Positions 48,427 to 56,686 of a stretch of DNA of 64,000 nucleotides are shown one piece after another. Under the pieces are notes generated by a model that searched no databases, had not been told where the DNA came from, and saw only the letters and a program-made list of their open reading frames with translations. This DNA is from Oscillospiraceae bacterium. Its GTDB lineage: Bacteria; Bacillota; Clostridia; Oscillospirales; Oscillospiraceae. A program made the translations under genes and the position numbers. How positions within the stretch are numbered: position 1 is the first letter of the stretch; the number at the start of each line of letters is the position of its first letter. The stretch is from NCBI GenBank assembly GCA_015067615.1, contig SVMD01000011.1:1-64000 (forward strand), given 5' to 3'.

Positions 48427-48906
48427 TTGAAAAATGCCATCTATCCGGGCAGTTTTGACCCGGTTACCATCGGCCATCTGAACATCATCCGCCGGGCGGC
48501 GGAGATCTTCGACCATCTGACCGTCTGCGTCATGGTCAACGCGGGAAAGAACCCCATGTTCACCCTGGAAGAGCGTGTGGATCTGATCCGCCGGGTGACC
48601 CAGGATCTTCCCAATGTGGAGGTGGATTCCTCCGGGGAGCTTCTGGCGGATTATGCCCGGAGAAAAGGAAAATGTGTCATCGTCAAGGGACTACGGGCCG
48701 GTTCGGACTTTGAAAACGAATTCCAGATGGCTATGATCAATCATAAGCTGAATCCGGATCTGGACACCATGTTCCTGACAGCGGAGCATCAGTACACCTA
48801 TTTAAGCTCCAGTATGGTCAAGGAACTGGGCCGATACAATGTAGACCTCCAGGATTTTCTGCCTCAGGAGATCATCCCGGATTTTATAAGAAAAATGAAT
48901 GCATAA
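48427..48906 (+). CDS. coaD: Phosphopantetheine adenylyltransferase
   Basis: This 159-residue enzyme carries out the penultimate step of coenzyme A synthesis. It has YPGSFDPVTIGHLNII with the nucleotide-binding TxGH motif, KGLRAGSDFENEFQMA, and SSSMVKEL at the end. It starts with TTG after AAAGGGTGAAG. It forms a unit with rsmD and the coiled-coil gene downstream. Confidence 0.96.
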   Translation: MKNAIYPGSFDPVTIGHLNIIRRAAEIFDHLTVCVMVNAGKNPMFTLEERVDLIRRVTQDLPNVEVDSSGELLADYARRKGKCVIVKGLRAGSDFENEFQMAMINHKLNPDLDTMFLTAEHQYTYLSSSMVKELGRYNVDLQDFLPQEIIPDFIRKMNA

Positions 48907-48923
48907 TGCAGGAGGAAATAAAT

Positions 48924-49415
48924 ATGGCAAACCGCACGACTGAAGATATCATTGGCGAACTGTATGATCTGATCCAGGATGCCCGGGCAATGCCCCTGGC
49001 CATGGACAAGTGCATCGTGGAGCGTGACAAGGTCCTGGATCTGCTGGACGAGATCATTGCCCAGCTGCCCGGCGAACTGAAGCAGGCCCGGACCATCGTG
49101 GAGTCCCGCGCTGACCTGATCAGCCAGGGCAAGCGTGAGCGTGAGAATATCATCCGCAAGGCCCAGGAGCAGGCCAAGGAACTGGTTTCCCAGGAGGCTA
49201 TCTGCGTGGAAGCCAAGCGTCTGGCTGAAGAGATCGAGAAGAAGGCCAATGACCGTGCTGCCCAGATCCAGAAGGCCGGCAATGCCTACATGGACGAGTC
49301 CCTGCGTCAGACCCAGGAGCTGATTGCCAAGACTCTGGAGGATATCCAGGCAGTTCGTGAGAAGTTCCGCACCGTCACCGACAATCAGGCCCGCCCCGCT
49401 GAAATCGCCGAATAA
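48924..49415 (+). CDS. Coiled-coil protein, ATP synthase subunit B/E-like layout, unknown function
   Basis: This 163-residue protein is almost wholly helical, with long stretches rich in Ala, Glu, Lys, Gln and Arg (about residues 45-140) that predict a coiled coil. No signal peptide or membrane helix is seen. Homologues following coaD are common in Clostridia and are sometimes labelled ATPase subunit-like, but that is a layout similarity only. The ATG at 48924 follows GGAGG; it may be cotranscribed with coaD. Confidence 0.7.
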   Translation: MANRTTEDIIGELYDLIQDARAMPLAMDKCIVERDKVLDLLDEIIAQLPGELKQARTIVESRADLISQGKRERENIIRKAQEQAKELVSQEAICVEAKRLAEEIEKKANDRAAQIQKAGNAYMDESLRQTQELIAKTLEDIQAVREKFRTVTDNQARPAEIAE

Positions 49416-49427
49416 AATACCGTCCTC

Positions 49428-49464
49428 AACCGGGACAGCCTCAGGCTGTCCCGGTTCTTTTTTT
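49428..49464 (+). terminator. Rho-independent terminator
   Basis: AACCGGGACAGCC, loop TCA, GGCTGTCCCGGTT, then a run of Ts. Confidence 0.93.
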
Positions 49465-49503
49465 GCCTGGGGGACATAAGGTGTAGGGAAAGGGGAGAAG
49501 GCT

Positions 49504-49923
49504 ATGATGAAAAAGGCAACCGGCACAGCGCCATCATTACTGCGGGCGGTGGCATGCGGGATAACAGCGTCCTGCGTAGGTGCAATTCTCTGGGCGGCGG
49601 TGCTTGCGAAGCTGCTGGATGGGGAAGTGATCAAAATGGAGACGGTGGGATACTGGACTATGGCAGCCCATGTAACGGCGGTACTGGCAGGCGGTTTGTT
49701 TGCGGCGGGCAGGGCAGGACACCGGAGAGCTTTGGTTATGGGGATAACCGGGGCGGGTTACTATATCTGCCTGCTGCTGGTAAATGCCCTGTTTTTCGGC
49801 GGACAGTTCACAGGTATGGGGGTTACATTACTGCTGGTAGCCGCAGCGGTTGGAGCCGGAACACTGACAGCAGGGAAGGGGAGCGCCGGAACCAGGCACA
49901 GGCGATACAAAATTCCAAGATAA
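49504..49923 (+). CDS. TIGR04086 family membrane protein (YrzE-like)
   Basis: This 139-residue protein has four membrane helices with short loops and a basic C-terminus. The repeated glycine/alanine helices (AACGIT-like turn near residue 20, GGLFAAGRAGHR in the middle) fit the TIGR04086 family, whose function is unknown. A GGGGAG site precedes the ATG. Confidence 0.75.
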   Translation: MMKKATGTAPSLLRAVACGITASCVGAILWAAVLAKLLDGEVIKMETVGYWTMAAHVTAVLAGGLFAAGRAGHRRALVMGITGAGYYICLLLVNALFFGGQFTGMGVTLLLVAAAVGAGTLTAGKGSAGTRHRRYKIPR

Positions 49924-50086
49924 AGATTGTGCAGTTTGCATAGGAGGTAAGCAAAATTTACCTCCCTGTATTCATATGCAGGAAAACTTGCAAAAACTAT
50001 ATTTAGTATACAACCGGATTCCATGACCCCAGATATTGTCCGGAAAGTTGAAAATGGTAAAGAAAAGTTATCGCGCAGTTGCGCAA

Positions 50087-50110
50087 GTTGACATAACGAT
50101 GTTGACATAA
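50087..50110. promoter_or_regulatory. Tandem GTTGACATAA repeat in a 360-base gap
   Basis: GTTGACATAA occurs at 50087-50096 and again at 50101-50110, a 14-base period, flanked by ACGAT and ATCGT in inverted order. Just upstream, GCGCAGTTGCGC (50073-50084) is near-palindromic. The rest of the 49,924-50,286 gap is AT-rich with no gene I can support. These could be a regulator's binding sites ahead of the membrane protein/xerD unit. Confidence 0.4.
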
Positions 50111-50154
50111 AAATCGTCATAATTTACAAAAAACCGGGTTTTGGCTAATTTTGC

Positions 50155-50183
50155 TTGAATTTTGGTAAAATTTAGAGTATAGT
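50155..50183 (+). promoter_or_regulatory. Promoter of the membrane protein/xerD unit
   Basis: TTGAAT at 50155-50160, a 17-base spacer and TATAGT at 50178-50183. Transcription would begin near 50190. Confidence 0.65.
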
Positions 50184-50286
50184 ATGGGTGTATTCCATAA
50201 CGGGGGATTACTATGCCCGTGCCATGCACCCATCTATTCCCGGCTTCAAAATGTGTTTTTTACCGTATGAGAAGGGACTGAATTTC

Positions 50287-50808
50287 ATGGCGCGGTTTTT
50301 GCATTCATTTGATTCTCTCACCATTCGCAAGGCAGACCATATTCTCCTTGCGTTCTCCTGGCTTTTGGGGCTGGGAGCCGGTGGCCTGGTTTTCCGTGAT
50401 ACAGGCGATTCTATTGCTTCTTTGATGCGTTTGGCTGCTGTTAGTCAAATGTCGATCGTTGGCCTGTTTTTTAACATCCTGTTACCTTTTCTTCTCTCCG
50501 CTTTCGCGGTGTATATAGGCCTTCCGAAACTGTTGCTGATCGTCTGCTTTGGCAAGGCCTTTACATATGCCTTTGTAGCCTGCGGTATTTTTGCCTGCTA
50601 TGACGGCAGCGGATGGCTGATCCGCTGGCTGCTGCTGTTTTCGGACTCCTGCAGTCTGGTTTTGCTGTATGGCTACGCCATGAGGCATATTTCCGGCGCC
50701 GGAAGATTTTCCCTCAGTTCCTTCCTGGTTCTGATGGTGGGAATTGGACTTCTGACCGGGGTGGATTATACTATGATCTCGCCGTTTTTGCGGCGGTTGT
50801 TACTATGA
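50287..50808 (+). CDS. Integral membrane protein of unknown function upstream of xerD
   Basis: This 173-residue protein has about five hydrophobic helices and a short basic start. No family is recognised. Some Clostridia carry spoIIM at this position, but the sequence does not show its signature. I chose the ATG at 50287 because AAGGGA lies just upstream; an earlier GTG at 50188 would fall at the transcription start. The stop overlaps xerD as ATGA. Confidence 0.65.
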   Translation: MARFLHSFDSLTIRKADHILLAFSWLLGLGAGGLVFRDTGDSIASLMRLAAVSQMSIVGLFFNILLPFLLSAFAVYIGLPKLLLIVCFGKAFTYAFVACGIFACYDGSGWLIRWLLLFSDSCSLVLLYGYAMRHISGAGRFSLSSFLVLMVGIGLLTGVDYTMISPFLRRLLL

Positions 50809-51716
50809 CAGAAAGGGTAATCGGGTTCATGTTGGATTTGATCAGTGCCTATGAAAATTACCTGACGAAGGTAAAACAGGCTTCTGCCAACACGGTTTTC
50901 TCCTATATGCGTGATATCCGTCAGTTTGCGGACTGGCTGCAGCGCAATGGTGAGATTGCTGTGCTGGATGCCGATCAACTGAATATCAGCCGGTACCTGG
51001 ACTATCTGCAGGAGCAGGGCCGCAGCGCCGCCACGGTATCCCGGAGCCTTGCCAGTCTGAAGAATTTCTATGCCTATCTGGTTTCCACCGGCTTCCTGGT
51101 GGAGTCTCCTGTGGCTTCCAGTATCCATGTGGAGCGGGGCGAAAAGAAGCTGCCTCAGGTACTTACCAGCGCTGAGGTGGACAAGCTTCTGGCCCAGCCT
51201 GCCCCGGTAGATCCCAAGGGCATCCGGGACAAGGCCATGCTGGAGGTGCTCTACGCCACCGGCATCCGGGTCACGGAGCTCATTGATCTGAACCTGGACA
51301 ACTTCACGCCCGAGCTGAAGAGCATCCATGTGGGCACCGGCAAGAAAGCCCGGACCATCCCCCTGTATCCCGCTGCTTTCCGGGCGCTGAATCAGTACTT
51401 ATCCGAAACCCGCGGCGCCATGGTTTCTGACGCAGAGGAAAATGCTCTGTTTGTCAACGTGAACGGCTCCCGCATGAGCCGCCAGGGCTTCTGGAAGATT
51501 CTGAAGCACTACCAGGCCAAGGCCGGTATCGACCGGGAGATCACACCCCATACCCTCCGCCACAGCTTTGCGGTGCATCTGATTGAAAACGGTGCCGATC
51601 TTAGCTCTGTGAAGGAGCTGATGGGCCACAGCGATATCTCCTCCACCCAGGTCTACACCCAGATGATTAATCAGAAGATCAAAACTGTATACGACAAATG
51701 TCATCCCAAAGCATAA
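50805..51716 (+). CDS. xerD: Tyrosine recombinase, XerD type
   Basis: This 303-residue recombinase has a SAM-like N-terminal core-binding domain and a catalytic domain. The catalytic set is an arginine in ATGIRVTELIDL, lysine near GTGKKARTI, HTLRHSF (His-x-x-Arg) and GHSDISSTQVYTQ with the nucleophilic tyrosine. XerD with XerC resolves chromosome dimers at dif. It could also integrate the inovirus found 5 kb downstream. The start overlaps the upstream gene's stop; an ATG 24 bases later is possible. Confidence 0.87.
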   Translation: MTERVIGFMLDLISAYENYLTKVKQASANTVFSYMRDIRQFADWLQRNGEIAVLDADQLNISRYLDYLQEQGRSAATVSRSLASLKNFYAYLVSTGFLVESPVASSIHVERGEKKLPQVLTSAEVDKLLAQPAPVDPKGIRDKAMLEVLYATGIRVTELIDLNLDNFTPELKSIHVGTGKKARTIPLYPAAFRALNQYLSETRGAMVSDAEENALFVNVNGSRMSRQGFWKILKHYQAKAGIDREITPHTLRHSFAVHLIENGADLSSVKELMGHSDISSTQVYTQMINQKIKTVYDKCHPKA

Positions 51717-51751
51717 AAGGTCTGCCGAAAGAGAAAACGGCAGACCTTTTT
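51716..51751 (+). terminator. Rho-independent terminator of xerD
   Basis: AAGGTCTGCCG pairs with CGGCAGACCTT around a 10-base loop, then TTT. Confidence 0.88.
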
Positions 51752-51821
51752 ATTTACCAAGTGTTTAGGAAAAATATTCCGGGATATGATAGGATACAGG
51801 GAAAAGGGGAGTGGTGCTTTT

Positions 51822-53156
51822 TTGAAACGGAAATGGTGGTTTATTCTTGCGGCAGCGGCACTGGCGATCGGTGTGTTTTGCTTTCGGGATGCCCTTATGG
51901 TCAGGCTCTTTCCGAAGGCAGTTCTGTCCAGGTCCATAACAGACAGCTTTCAGCAGCTGGAACAGCGGTTTGAGAACAGTCCTCTTCGGCTTGTGGCCAA
52001 TGCCTTGGATACAAAGGGGCAACAGCGGGTATCGATAAAGCTGGATACCGCCACCCAGCTTGCCGGCGTTGCCCACTACACCATGGAGCTGCAGACCCAA
52101 TCCGGTCCCAGAAGGATCTTCGGGCAGGGCACCGTCAGTACCGGTGGGGGAACCATGGATCTTTCTGTGTATCTGGATGGATCCTGTGTGGCTGTCTCCT
52201 CCGAGGGGCTTACAGATGGACAATTTTACGGTATAACATATGATACATTCCACCAGGACATCCGCAGCTTTGAACTTTTCTCCATGCTGGCCGGGGAGCA
52301 GACCCTGAACGGCTGGGAAGAATCTCTGATGGAGTTACAGGAGCTGATGGAAATGAATACTCAGCAGGTGGAATTGTCGGCCCAGGACGTTCAAACCGCT
52401 CTGCTGGGAACGCTGGCTTTAAAGCCGGAGGTGGAAGCCGGGGAGGGGAAAGCTGAATATCATGTTTCTTTCTGTTCACCGGGACCTGCACTGGCAGAAC
52501 TGGCAAAGCCCTATCTGGACCAGGTTCCGGAACCACTGGAAGATTTGATCCGGGCCATGGAAGCGGACGAAGCTTCTTCTCTGGATATAGTTTTTTATTT
52601 GACGGACAGACGGCTGACAAAAATCCAGTCCATATTAACCCTGTCGGATGGATCCTGGCAGGTCACCGGAGTTCTGGGCGAAGATCCGGCCACCGGGCCG
52701 CTGACGCTGGAAGTGGTTTCCCGGCAGGAAGATAATCTGGACCGGGTGGAGCTGACTGTGGAAACTGTATCAGATCCGGAAACCTATCAGGAGAAAATCC
52801 AGCTGAAACGGACCCGCAACGGCGTTCAGGAGCAGCTTTCCGCTGACTACAGCTGGGACCTGACCTCCGGGGATCTGGTGCTGGACCTGGTCCGCCAGGG
52901 GAAGAAGTATCCCATCCGGCTGAATCTGACCGGGGAAGGGGACACCCTTACCCTGTATTCCCAGGAGGCGGAAGTGATCCAAAGCGCCCTTACGGGAAAA
53001 GAAAAAACAGGCCCCGCCATCTGTACCCTGGTGATCTCTCCCGGAGAACCTGTGGAGCCCCTTTCCGGGTACAAAAATCTGTCAGACTGGTCTGCTGAGG
53101 ATCTGCTCCTGCTGATCACCCGGCTGGGCCAGCTGATCGGGATAAAACTGGCATAA
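51822..53156 (+). CDS. Membrane-anchored extracytoplasmic protein of unknown function
   Basis: This 444-residue protein has an N-terminal anchor helix (WWFILAAAALAIGVFCF) followed by a beta-rich domain outside the membrane with no motif I can name. It is Gln, Glu, Leu and Ser rich. The TTG at 51822 is chosen because AAGGGGAGTGG is eight bases upstream; the frame is open 36 bases further. It stands alone with a terminator on each side. I do not recognise its family. Confidence 0.6.
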   Translation: MKRKWWFILAAAALAIGVFCFRDALMVRLFPKAVLSRSITDSFQQLEQRFENSPLRLVANALDTKGQQRVSIKLDTATQLAGVAHYTMELQTQSGPRRIFGQGTVSTGGGTMDLSVYLDGSCVAVSSEGLTDGQFYGITYDTFHQDIRSFELFSMLAGEQTLNGWEESLMELQELMEMNTQQVELSAQDVQTALLGTLALKPEVEAGEGKAEYHVSFCSPGPALAELAKPYLDQVPEPLEDLIRAMEADEASSLDIVFYLTDRRLTKIQSILTLSDGSWQVTGVLGEDPATGPLTLEVVSRQEDNLDRVELTVETVSDPETYQEKIQLKRTRNGVQEQLSADYSWDLTSGDLVLDLVRQGKKYPIRLNLTGEGDTLTLYSQEAEVIQSALTGKEKTGPAICTLVISPGEPVEPLSGYKNLSDWSAEDLLLLITRLGQLIGIKLA

Positions 53157-53160
53157 AAGA

Positions 53161-53190
53161 AACCGTGCTGTTTTCACAGCACGGTTTTTT
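53161..53190. terminator. Terminator between the anchored protein and pfkA
   Basis: AACCGTGCTG pairs with CAGCACGGTT, followed by a T-run. The adjacent convergent pfkA ends a few bases away. Confidence 0.88.
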
Positions 53191-53195
53191 ACCTA

Positions 53196-54167
53196 TCAGA
53201 TACCAGTCATGGCTGCCAGAACGTCGAATTCGATCTTCTGCATGCCCTTGTGCTTGGTCAGGCCCTCTTCCATGTCCACATCGGTGATGCCGCCCTCCAG
53301 AGTGCAGACGATCCGGTTGGTCTTGCCGGCCATCAGCAGCTCCACAGCAGTGTAGCCCATCTTGGTGGCATTGACCCGGTCACGGCCGGTGGGAACGCCG
53401 CCCCGCTGAATGTGGCCCAGGACGGTGACCCGGGGCTCCAGGTCCGTTGCATCACGAATCTTTTCGGCGATCTCGTTGGCGGAGCCTGCGCCCTCGGCCA
53501 CCACGATCATGTAATGGGTGAAGCCGTTGAACCGGGCCTGGCGGATCTTCTCGATGACGTCCCGCTCGAAATCCACGTCTTCTTCGGGAACCAGAACAGC
53601 AGTGGCGCCCACAGCCAGACCCACGTACATGGCCAGATAACCGGCGTTGCGGCCCATGACCTCCACCACGGAGCAGCGCTCGTGAGACTGCATGGTGTCA
53701 CGAAGCTTGTCGATGCACTCGATGGCGGTATTGGCAGCGGTGTCGAAGCCGATGCAGTAGTTGGTGCAGCCGATGTCATTGTCGATGGTACCGGGTATGC
53801 CGATGACATTGATGCCCTGCTTGCTCAGGGCAAGGGCGCCCCGGAAGGTGCCGTCACCGCCGATGGCGATGATGGAGTCCAGACCCAGGAACTTGCAGGT
53901 GGAAGCGGCCTTCTTCTGACCGGCCTCGGTGCGGAATTCATCGCTGCGGGCGGTATAGAGGATGGTGCCGCCCCGGTTGATGGTGTGGGAAACACTCTTC
54001 TGATCCAGGCGGACCACATCTCCGGTGATCAGACCGTTCCAGCCACGGCGGATGCCGTAGACCTCAAGACCGTGATACAGGGCGGTCCGGACCACAGCCC
54101 GGACGCAGGGGTTCATACCGGGGGCGTCGCCGCCGGAGGTGAGAACACCGATTCTTTTCACTGCCAT
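53196..54167 (-). CDS. pfkA: ATP-dependent 6-phosphofructokinase
   Basis: This 323-residue glycolytic enzyme has LTSGGDAPGMN at the start, IGGDGTFRGA with the GGDG motif that marks ATP (not pyrophosphate) use, IPGTIDNDI with the catalytic aspartates, and HIQRGGVPTGRDR for fructose-6-phosphate binding. AGGAGG precedes the ATG. It is monocistronic here; pyk is not adjacent. Confidence 0.96.
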   Translation of the reverse strand: MAVKRIGVLTSGGDAPGMNPCVRAVVRTALYHGLEVYGIRRGWNGLITGDVVRLDQKSVSHTINRGGTILYTARSDEFRTEAGQKKAASTCKFLGLDSIIAIGGDGTFRGALALSKQGINVIGIPGTIDNDIGCTNYCIGFDTAANTAIECIDKLRDTMQSHERCSVVEVMGRNAGYLAMYVGLAVGATAVLVPEEDVDFERDVIEKIRQARFNGFTHYMIVVAEGAGSANEIAEKIRDATDLEPRVTVLGHIQRGGVPTGRDRVNATKMGYTAVELLMAGKTNRIVCTLEGGITDVDMEEGLTKHKGMQKIEFDVLAAMTGI

Positions 54168-54275
54168 ATAAAAACCTCCTGAGAGTTGATAAGTATCATA
54201 CAGACTTATTTTACTCTGTTCCCGTTGGCTTGTAAAGAAAAATTTATGGAAAAGTAAATTTATGGAATTTTAGAC

Positions 54276-54306
54276 TTGACTGTGACCCTGGTTTATAGTA
54301 TACAAT
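54276..54306 (+). promoter_or_regulatory. Candidate MerR-type promoter of the MerR-RDD gene
   Basis: TTGACT at 54276-54281 is followed 19 bases later by TACAAT at 54301-54306, the over-long spacing used by MerR-activated promoters. TATACA (54299) would give a normal 17. The spacer carries GTGACCCTGG. This is upstream of a MerR gene and could be autoregulatory. Confidence 0.5.
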
Positions 54307-54329
54307 GACCCCAACAGGAGGTGGATTCC

Positions 54330-55811
54330 ATGAAAATTCAGGAATTGGAGCGCATGACCGGCCTGGAACGGCCCAGCATCCGGTTTTATGAAAAGGAAGG
54401 TCTGCTGGTTCCGGAGCGGCTGGAAAACGGCTACCGGGACTACAGCGAGGCGGACGCGGAGCTTCTGAAAAAGATCAAGCTTCTGAGGCGGCTGGGTATG
54501 AGCATCGAAAAAATCCGGGCATTGCAGCAGGGAAGTGCGGATCTATCCGCCGTTATCACCCAGCAGGTCAGCTATCACAGCAGCCAGATCGATGAACACC
54601 GGCGCTGCCGGGCTGTATGTGAGGCCATCCGGGACGATGGCGCGGAATTTTCGTCCCTGAATGCGGAGCACTACCTGCGGCTGCTGCGGGAAATCAGAAT
54701 CGATGACAAAGCCCTGGGACGGACCAATTTCCAGGAAAGCGTACCGAAAGAGATCCATCCCTGGAAGCGGTATTTCGCCCGGTGGCTGGATTACACGTTC
54801 TGGGGTGCCATCGTGAATTTTGTCTGGATCGTGCTTCTTCGGGTCCGGCCCATCCTGATGGGCTTCTGGGAAACGGTATTCGGAATCGGTGCCATGGCAC
54901 TGTTCGTGCCGGTGGAAGCGCTGTTGCTGCATAAATTCGGCACCACCCCGGGCAAATACATTATGGGCATTGGCCTGGAATACATTCAGGGCGGAAATTT
55001 ACCCTATTCCGAGGCTCTGTACCGCAGCCTGCGGGTCTTTACCGGCGGTGTCGGACTGGGCATTCCGCTTATTAACATCATACTCTATATTTTCCGCTAC
55101 TGCCAGCTGACCGGCAGAAGCTGGAGAGTCTTCGCCCGGCATGACCAGGTGGAAGGACCCCAGGATATGCCCTGGGACGAGGATACGGAGTTCATCTACA
55201 GCCATTACAACTGGAAGAGGGGAGTGGCAGCGGCTTTAATGGCGACAGTGTTTATTGCCCTCACCACAGTTGGCATCATAGATGGATTCAAGCCCAGACA
55301 CCGGGGCAGCGAGCTGACCATCGCCCAGGTGGCAGAGAATTATAACGCCACCATGGCTGTGCTGCAGCAGGAAGTCGATTATCATGACAAGCTCCAGGCG
55401 GATGGTACGAAAAAACCTGTTTCACCCAATACGGTGGTTTTCGACATGAATCACAGCGAAGGGAATCATCAAATGCAGTTTTCTTATGAGGTTGAGAAGG
55501 GCATTGTCCGGTCGGTCCAGGTTCACCATACCTGGGACAGCGTATTCTGGCTGCAGCCCCTCAGCGGTGATGCGCTGATGATGGCAAGCAGCCTGTTGCT
55601 TGCCCAGGAGGGCTGCAGTCTGCCGGAATTGCAGGAATTCATGAGATTGTACGAAGCCCATCTGGACAAGAAAACCGCATCCTTTTCCTATGAGAATATC
55701 CTGATTGAATGGAATATAGATTCGCAGAAGTCCATGCAACAGGGCTCTATCTACGCAGACGGCGATGAAAATGTAACTGCTGTTATGGATTTTAGTGTGA
55801 CGATCCGATGA
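54330..55811 (+). CDS. MerR-RDD fusion: DNA-binding regulator with membrane domain
   Basis: This 493-residue protein starts with a MerR helix-turn-helix (about residues 1-70: IQELERMTGLERPSIRFYEKEG is the recognition part) and a helical dimer region. Residues of about 145-270 form an RDD membrane domain (RYFARWLDYTFWG, TTPGKYIMG). Another helix lies at about 295-315, then an extracytoplasmic domain of about 180 residues. It may join a signal at the membrane directly to a promoter; the ligand is unknown. The ATG follows AGGAGG. No cognate target is evident downstream. Confidence 0.8.
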   Translation: MKIQELERMTGLERPSIRFYEKEGLLVPERLENGYRDYSEADAELLKKIKLLRRLGMSIEKIRALQQGSADLSAVITQQVSYHSSQIDEHRRCRAVCEAIRDDGAEFSSLNAEHYLRLLREIRIDDKALGRTNFQESVPKEIHPWKRYFARWLDYTFWGAIVNFVWIVLLRVRPILMGFWETVFGIGAMALFVPVEALLLHKFGTTPGKYIMGIGLEYIQGGNLPYSEALYRSLRVFTGGVGLGIPLINIILYIFRYCQLTGRSWRVFARHDQVEGPQDMPWDEDTEFIYSHYNWKRGVAAALMATVFIALTTVGIIDGFKPRHRGSELTIAQVAENYNATMAVLQQEVDYHDKLQADGTKKPVSPNTVVFDMNHSEGNHQMQFSYEVEKGIVRSVQVHHTWDSVFWLQPLSGDALMMASSLLLAQEGCSLPELQEFMRLYEAHLDKKTASFSYENILIEWNIDSQKSMQQGSIYADGDENVTAVMDFSVTIR

Positions 55812-55820
55812 TATTTGAAA

Positions 55821-55870
55821 ATATCCCCCAGATGAGGCGAACGTGCCTGCGTCTGGGGGATATGATTTTT
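55821..55870 (+). terminator. Rho-independent terminator of the MerR-RDD gene
   Basis: ATATCCCCCAGA pairs with TCTGGGGGATAT (55852-55863), with an inner AGGC-GCCT stem, then TGATTTTT. Confidence 0.9.
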
Positions 55871-55873
55871 GGC

Positions 55874-56623
55874 TTAAATAGTTAGAGGAAGGGAAGCAAC
55901 TGAATATATGACGTTTGTAAAGATCTGGAACCATTGACATAACGAACGCAACAAAATAAACGTTTTGTTGAGGTACTCCCTGGAGATCCGGTACCCAGTC
56001 CGGGGAATGGGAATAGCCTTGTACCGGGAAGGAAGTACAGGAAGCTCATCCAGCTCCCAGGAATCGAAATACTTGTAATACCTCGGACGATAAATGCGCC
56101 TGGCGAAAAGCCGAGCCAATAAAGGAGGTTTGCAATAACCCTGGATAATCTCTCCAAGCTTCTCGCCACCTTGATTTTTCTTTGGATCCGGAATAATAAT
56201 GCCATAAGGAATACGATAGCAGGTACTTATCCAATGACCCAAAAGAAGTCCTTTTTTCACATAATACACACGATCAGTAATTGTACGAATCTTACGGTCA
56301 ACACCGTCCCACTGCTGAGTAAACAAAATAATATCTGCGTTACGATGGCGATGCTCCAGGAAATAGGATAATCTACCTTTACTAAAATTCTTATAGTCAC
56401 GAGAATCAGCAAATAAAGTTGCTTCATCAATAAGCAACAGACAATCCTTTAACTCGAACTGACCAATACAATCATTATCAATAAAAGTAGTACCGGGAAT
56501 ATTAAGTTGAACATTAGTATATACGTAAGTATATCGGACATCTTTAACACCCTTTAAAGCTAACATAGATAGCATAGTAGTTTTACCACAACCAGGTAAA
56601 CCGAAATAGAGTGACACAGCCAT
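55874..56623 (-). CDS. Zot-domain phage assembly ATPase (inovirus pI-like), C-terminus altered by integration
   Basis: This 249-residue protein begins with a Walker A motif GLPGCGKTT and a Walker B CLLLIDEA in a Zonular occludens toxin-type domain. Such pI proteins power filamentous phage extrusion from the inner membrane. The first 227 codons lie in the prophage; the last 22 read through the left repeat into host DNA. In the excised circle, the same frame would continue past the right repeat for 42 residues (61,424 down to 61,299), rich in Arg and Ser, ending at TAA 61,296-61,298 just before a terminator, giving 269 residues. AGGTG precedes the ATG. Confidence 0.87.
   Translation of the reverse strand: MAVSLYFGLPGCGKTTMLSMLALKGVKDVRYTYVYTNVQLNIPGTTFIDNDCIGQFELKDCLLLIDEATLFADSRDYKNFSKGRLSYFLEHRHRNADIILFTQQWDGVDRKIRTITDRVYYVKKGLLLGHWISTCYRIPYGIIIPDPKKNQGGEKLGEIIQGYCKPPLLARLFARRIYRPRYYKYFDSWELDELPVLPSRYKAIPIPRTGYRISREYLNKTFILLRSLCQWFQIFTNVIYSVASLPLTI
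55943..55970. repeat. Left attachment repeat (dif-like)
   Basis: CGAACGCAACAAAATAAA, then CG, then TTTTGTTG. The arm AACGCAACAAAA (55,945-55,956) and centre TAAACG precede the arm TTTTGTTGAGGT. It matches the right copy at 26 of 28 positions, differing at 55,961-55,962. It lies inside the Zot coding region. Confidence 0.75.
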
Positions 56624-56633
56624 AATTACACCT

Positions 56634-56680
56634 CATAAAACAGGCCCCCGAAGCCGGCACAAGGCCGGGCCCGGGGGCCT
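56634..56680 (-). terminator. Central phage terminator after the coat gene
   Basis: Read on the minus strand, AGGCCCCCG pairs with CGGGGGCCT (56642-56650 and 56672-56680), with an inner CCGGC/GCCGG stem, then GTTTTATG. It lies between the major-coat candidate and Zot. Filamentous phages place a terminator after the coat gene so that coat mRNA is abundant and assembly genes are less expressed. Confidence 0.8.
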
Positions 56681-56686
56681 CCGTGA

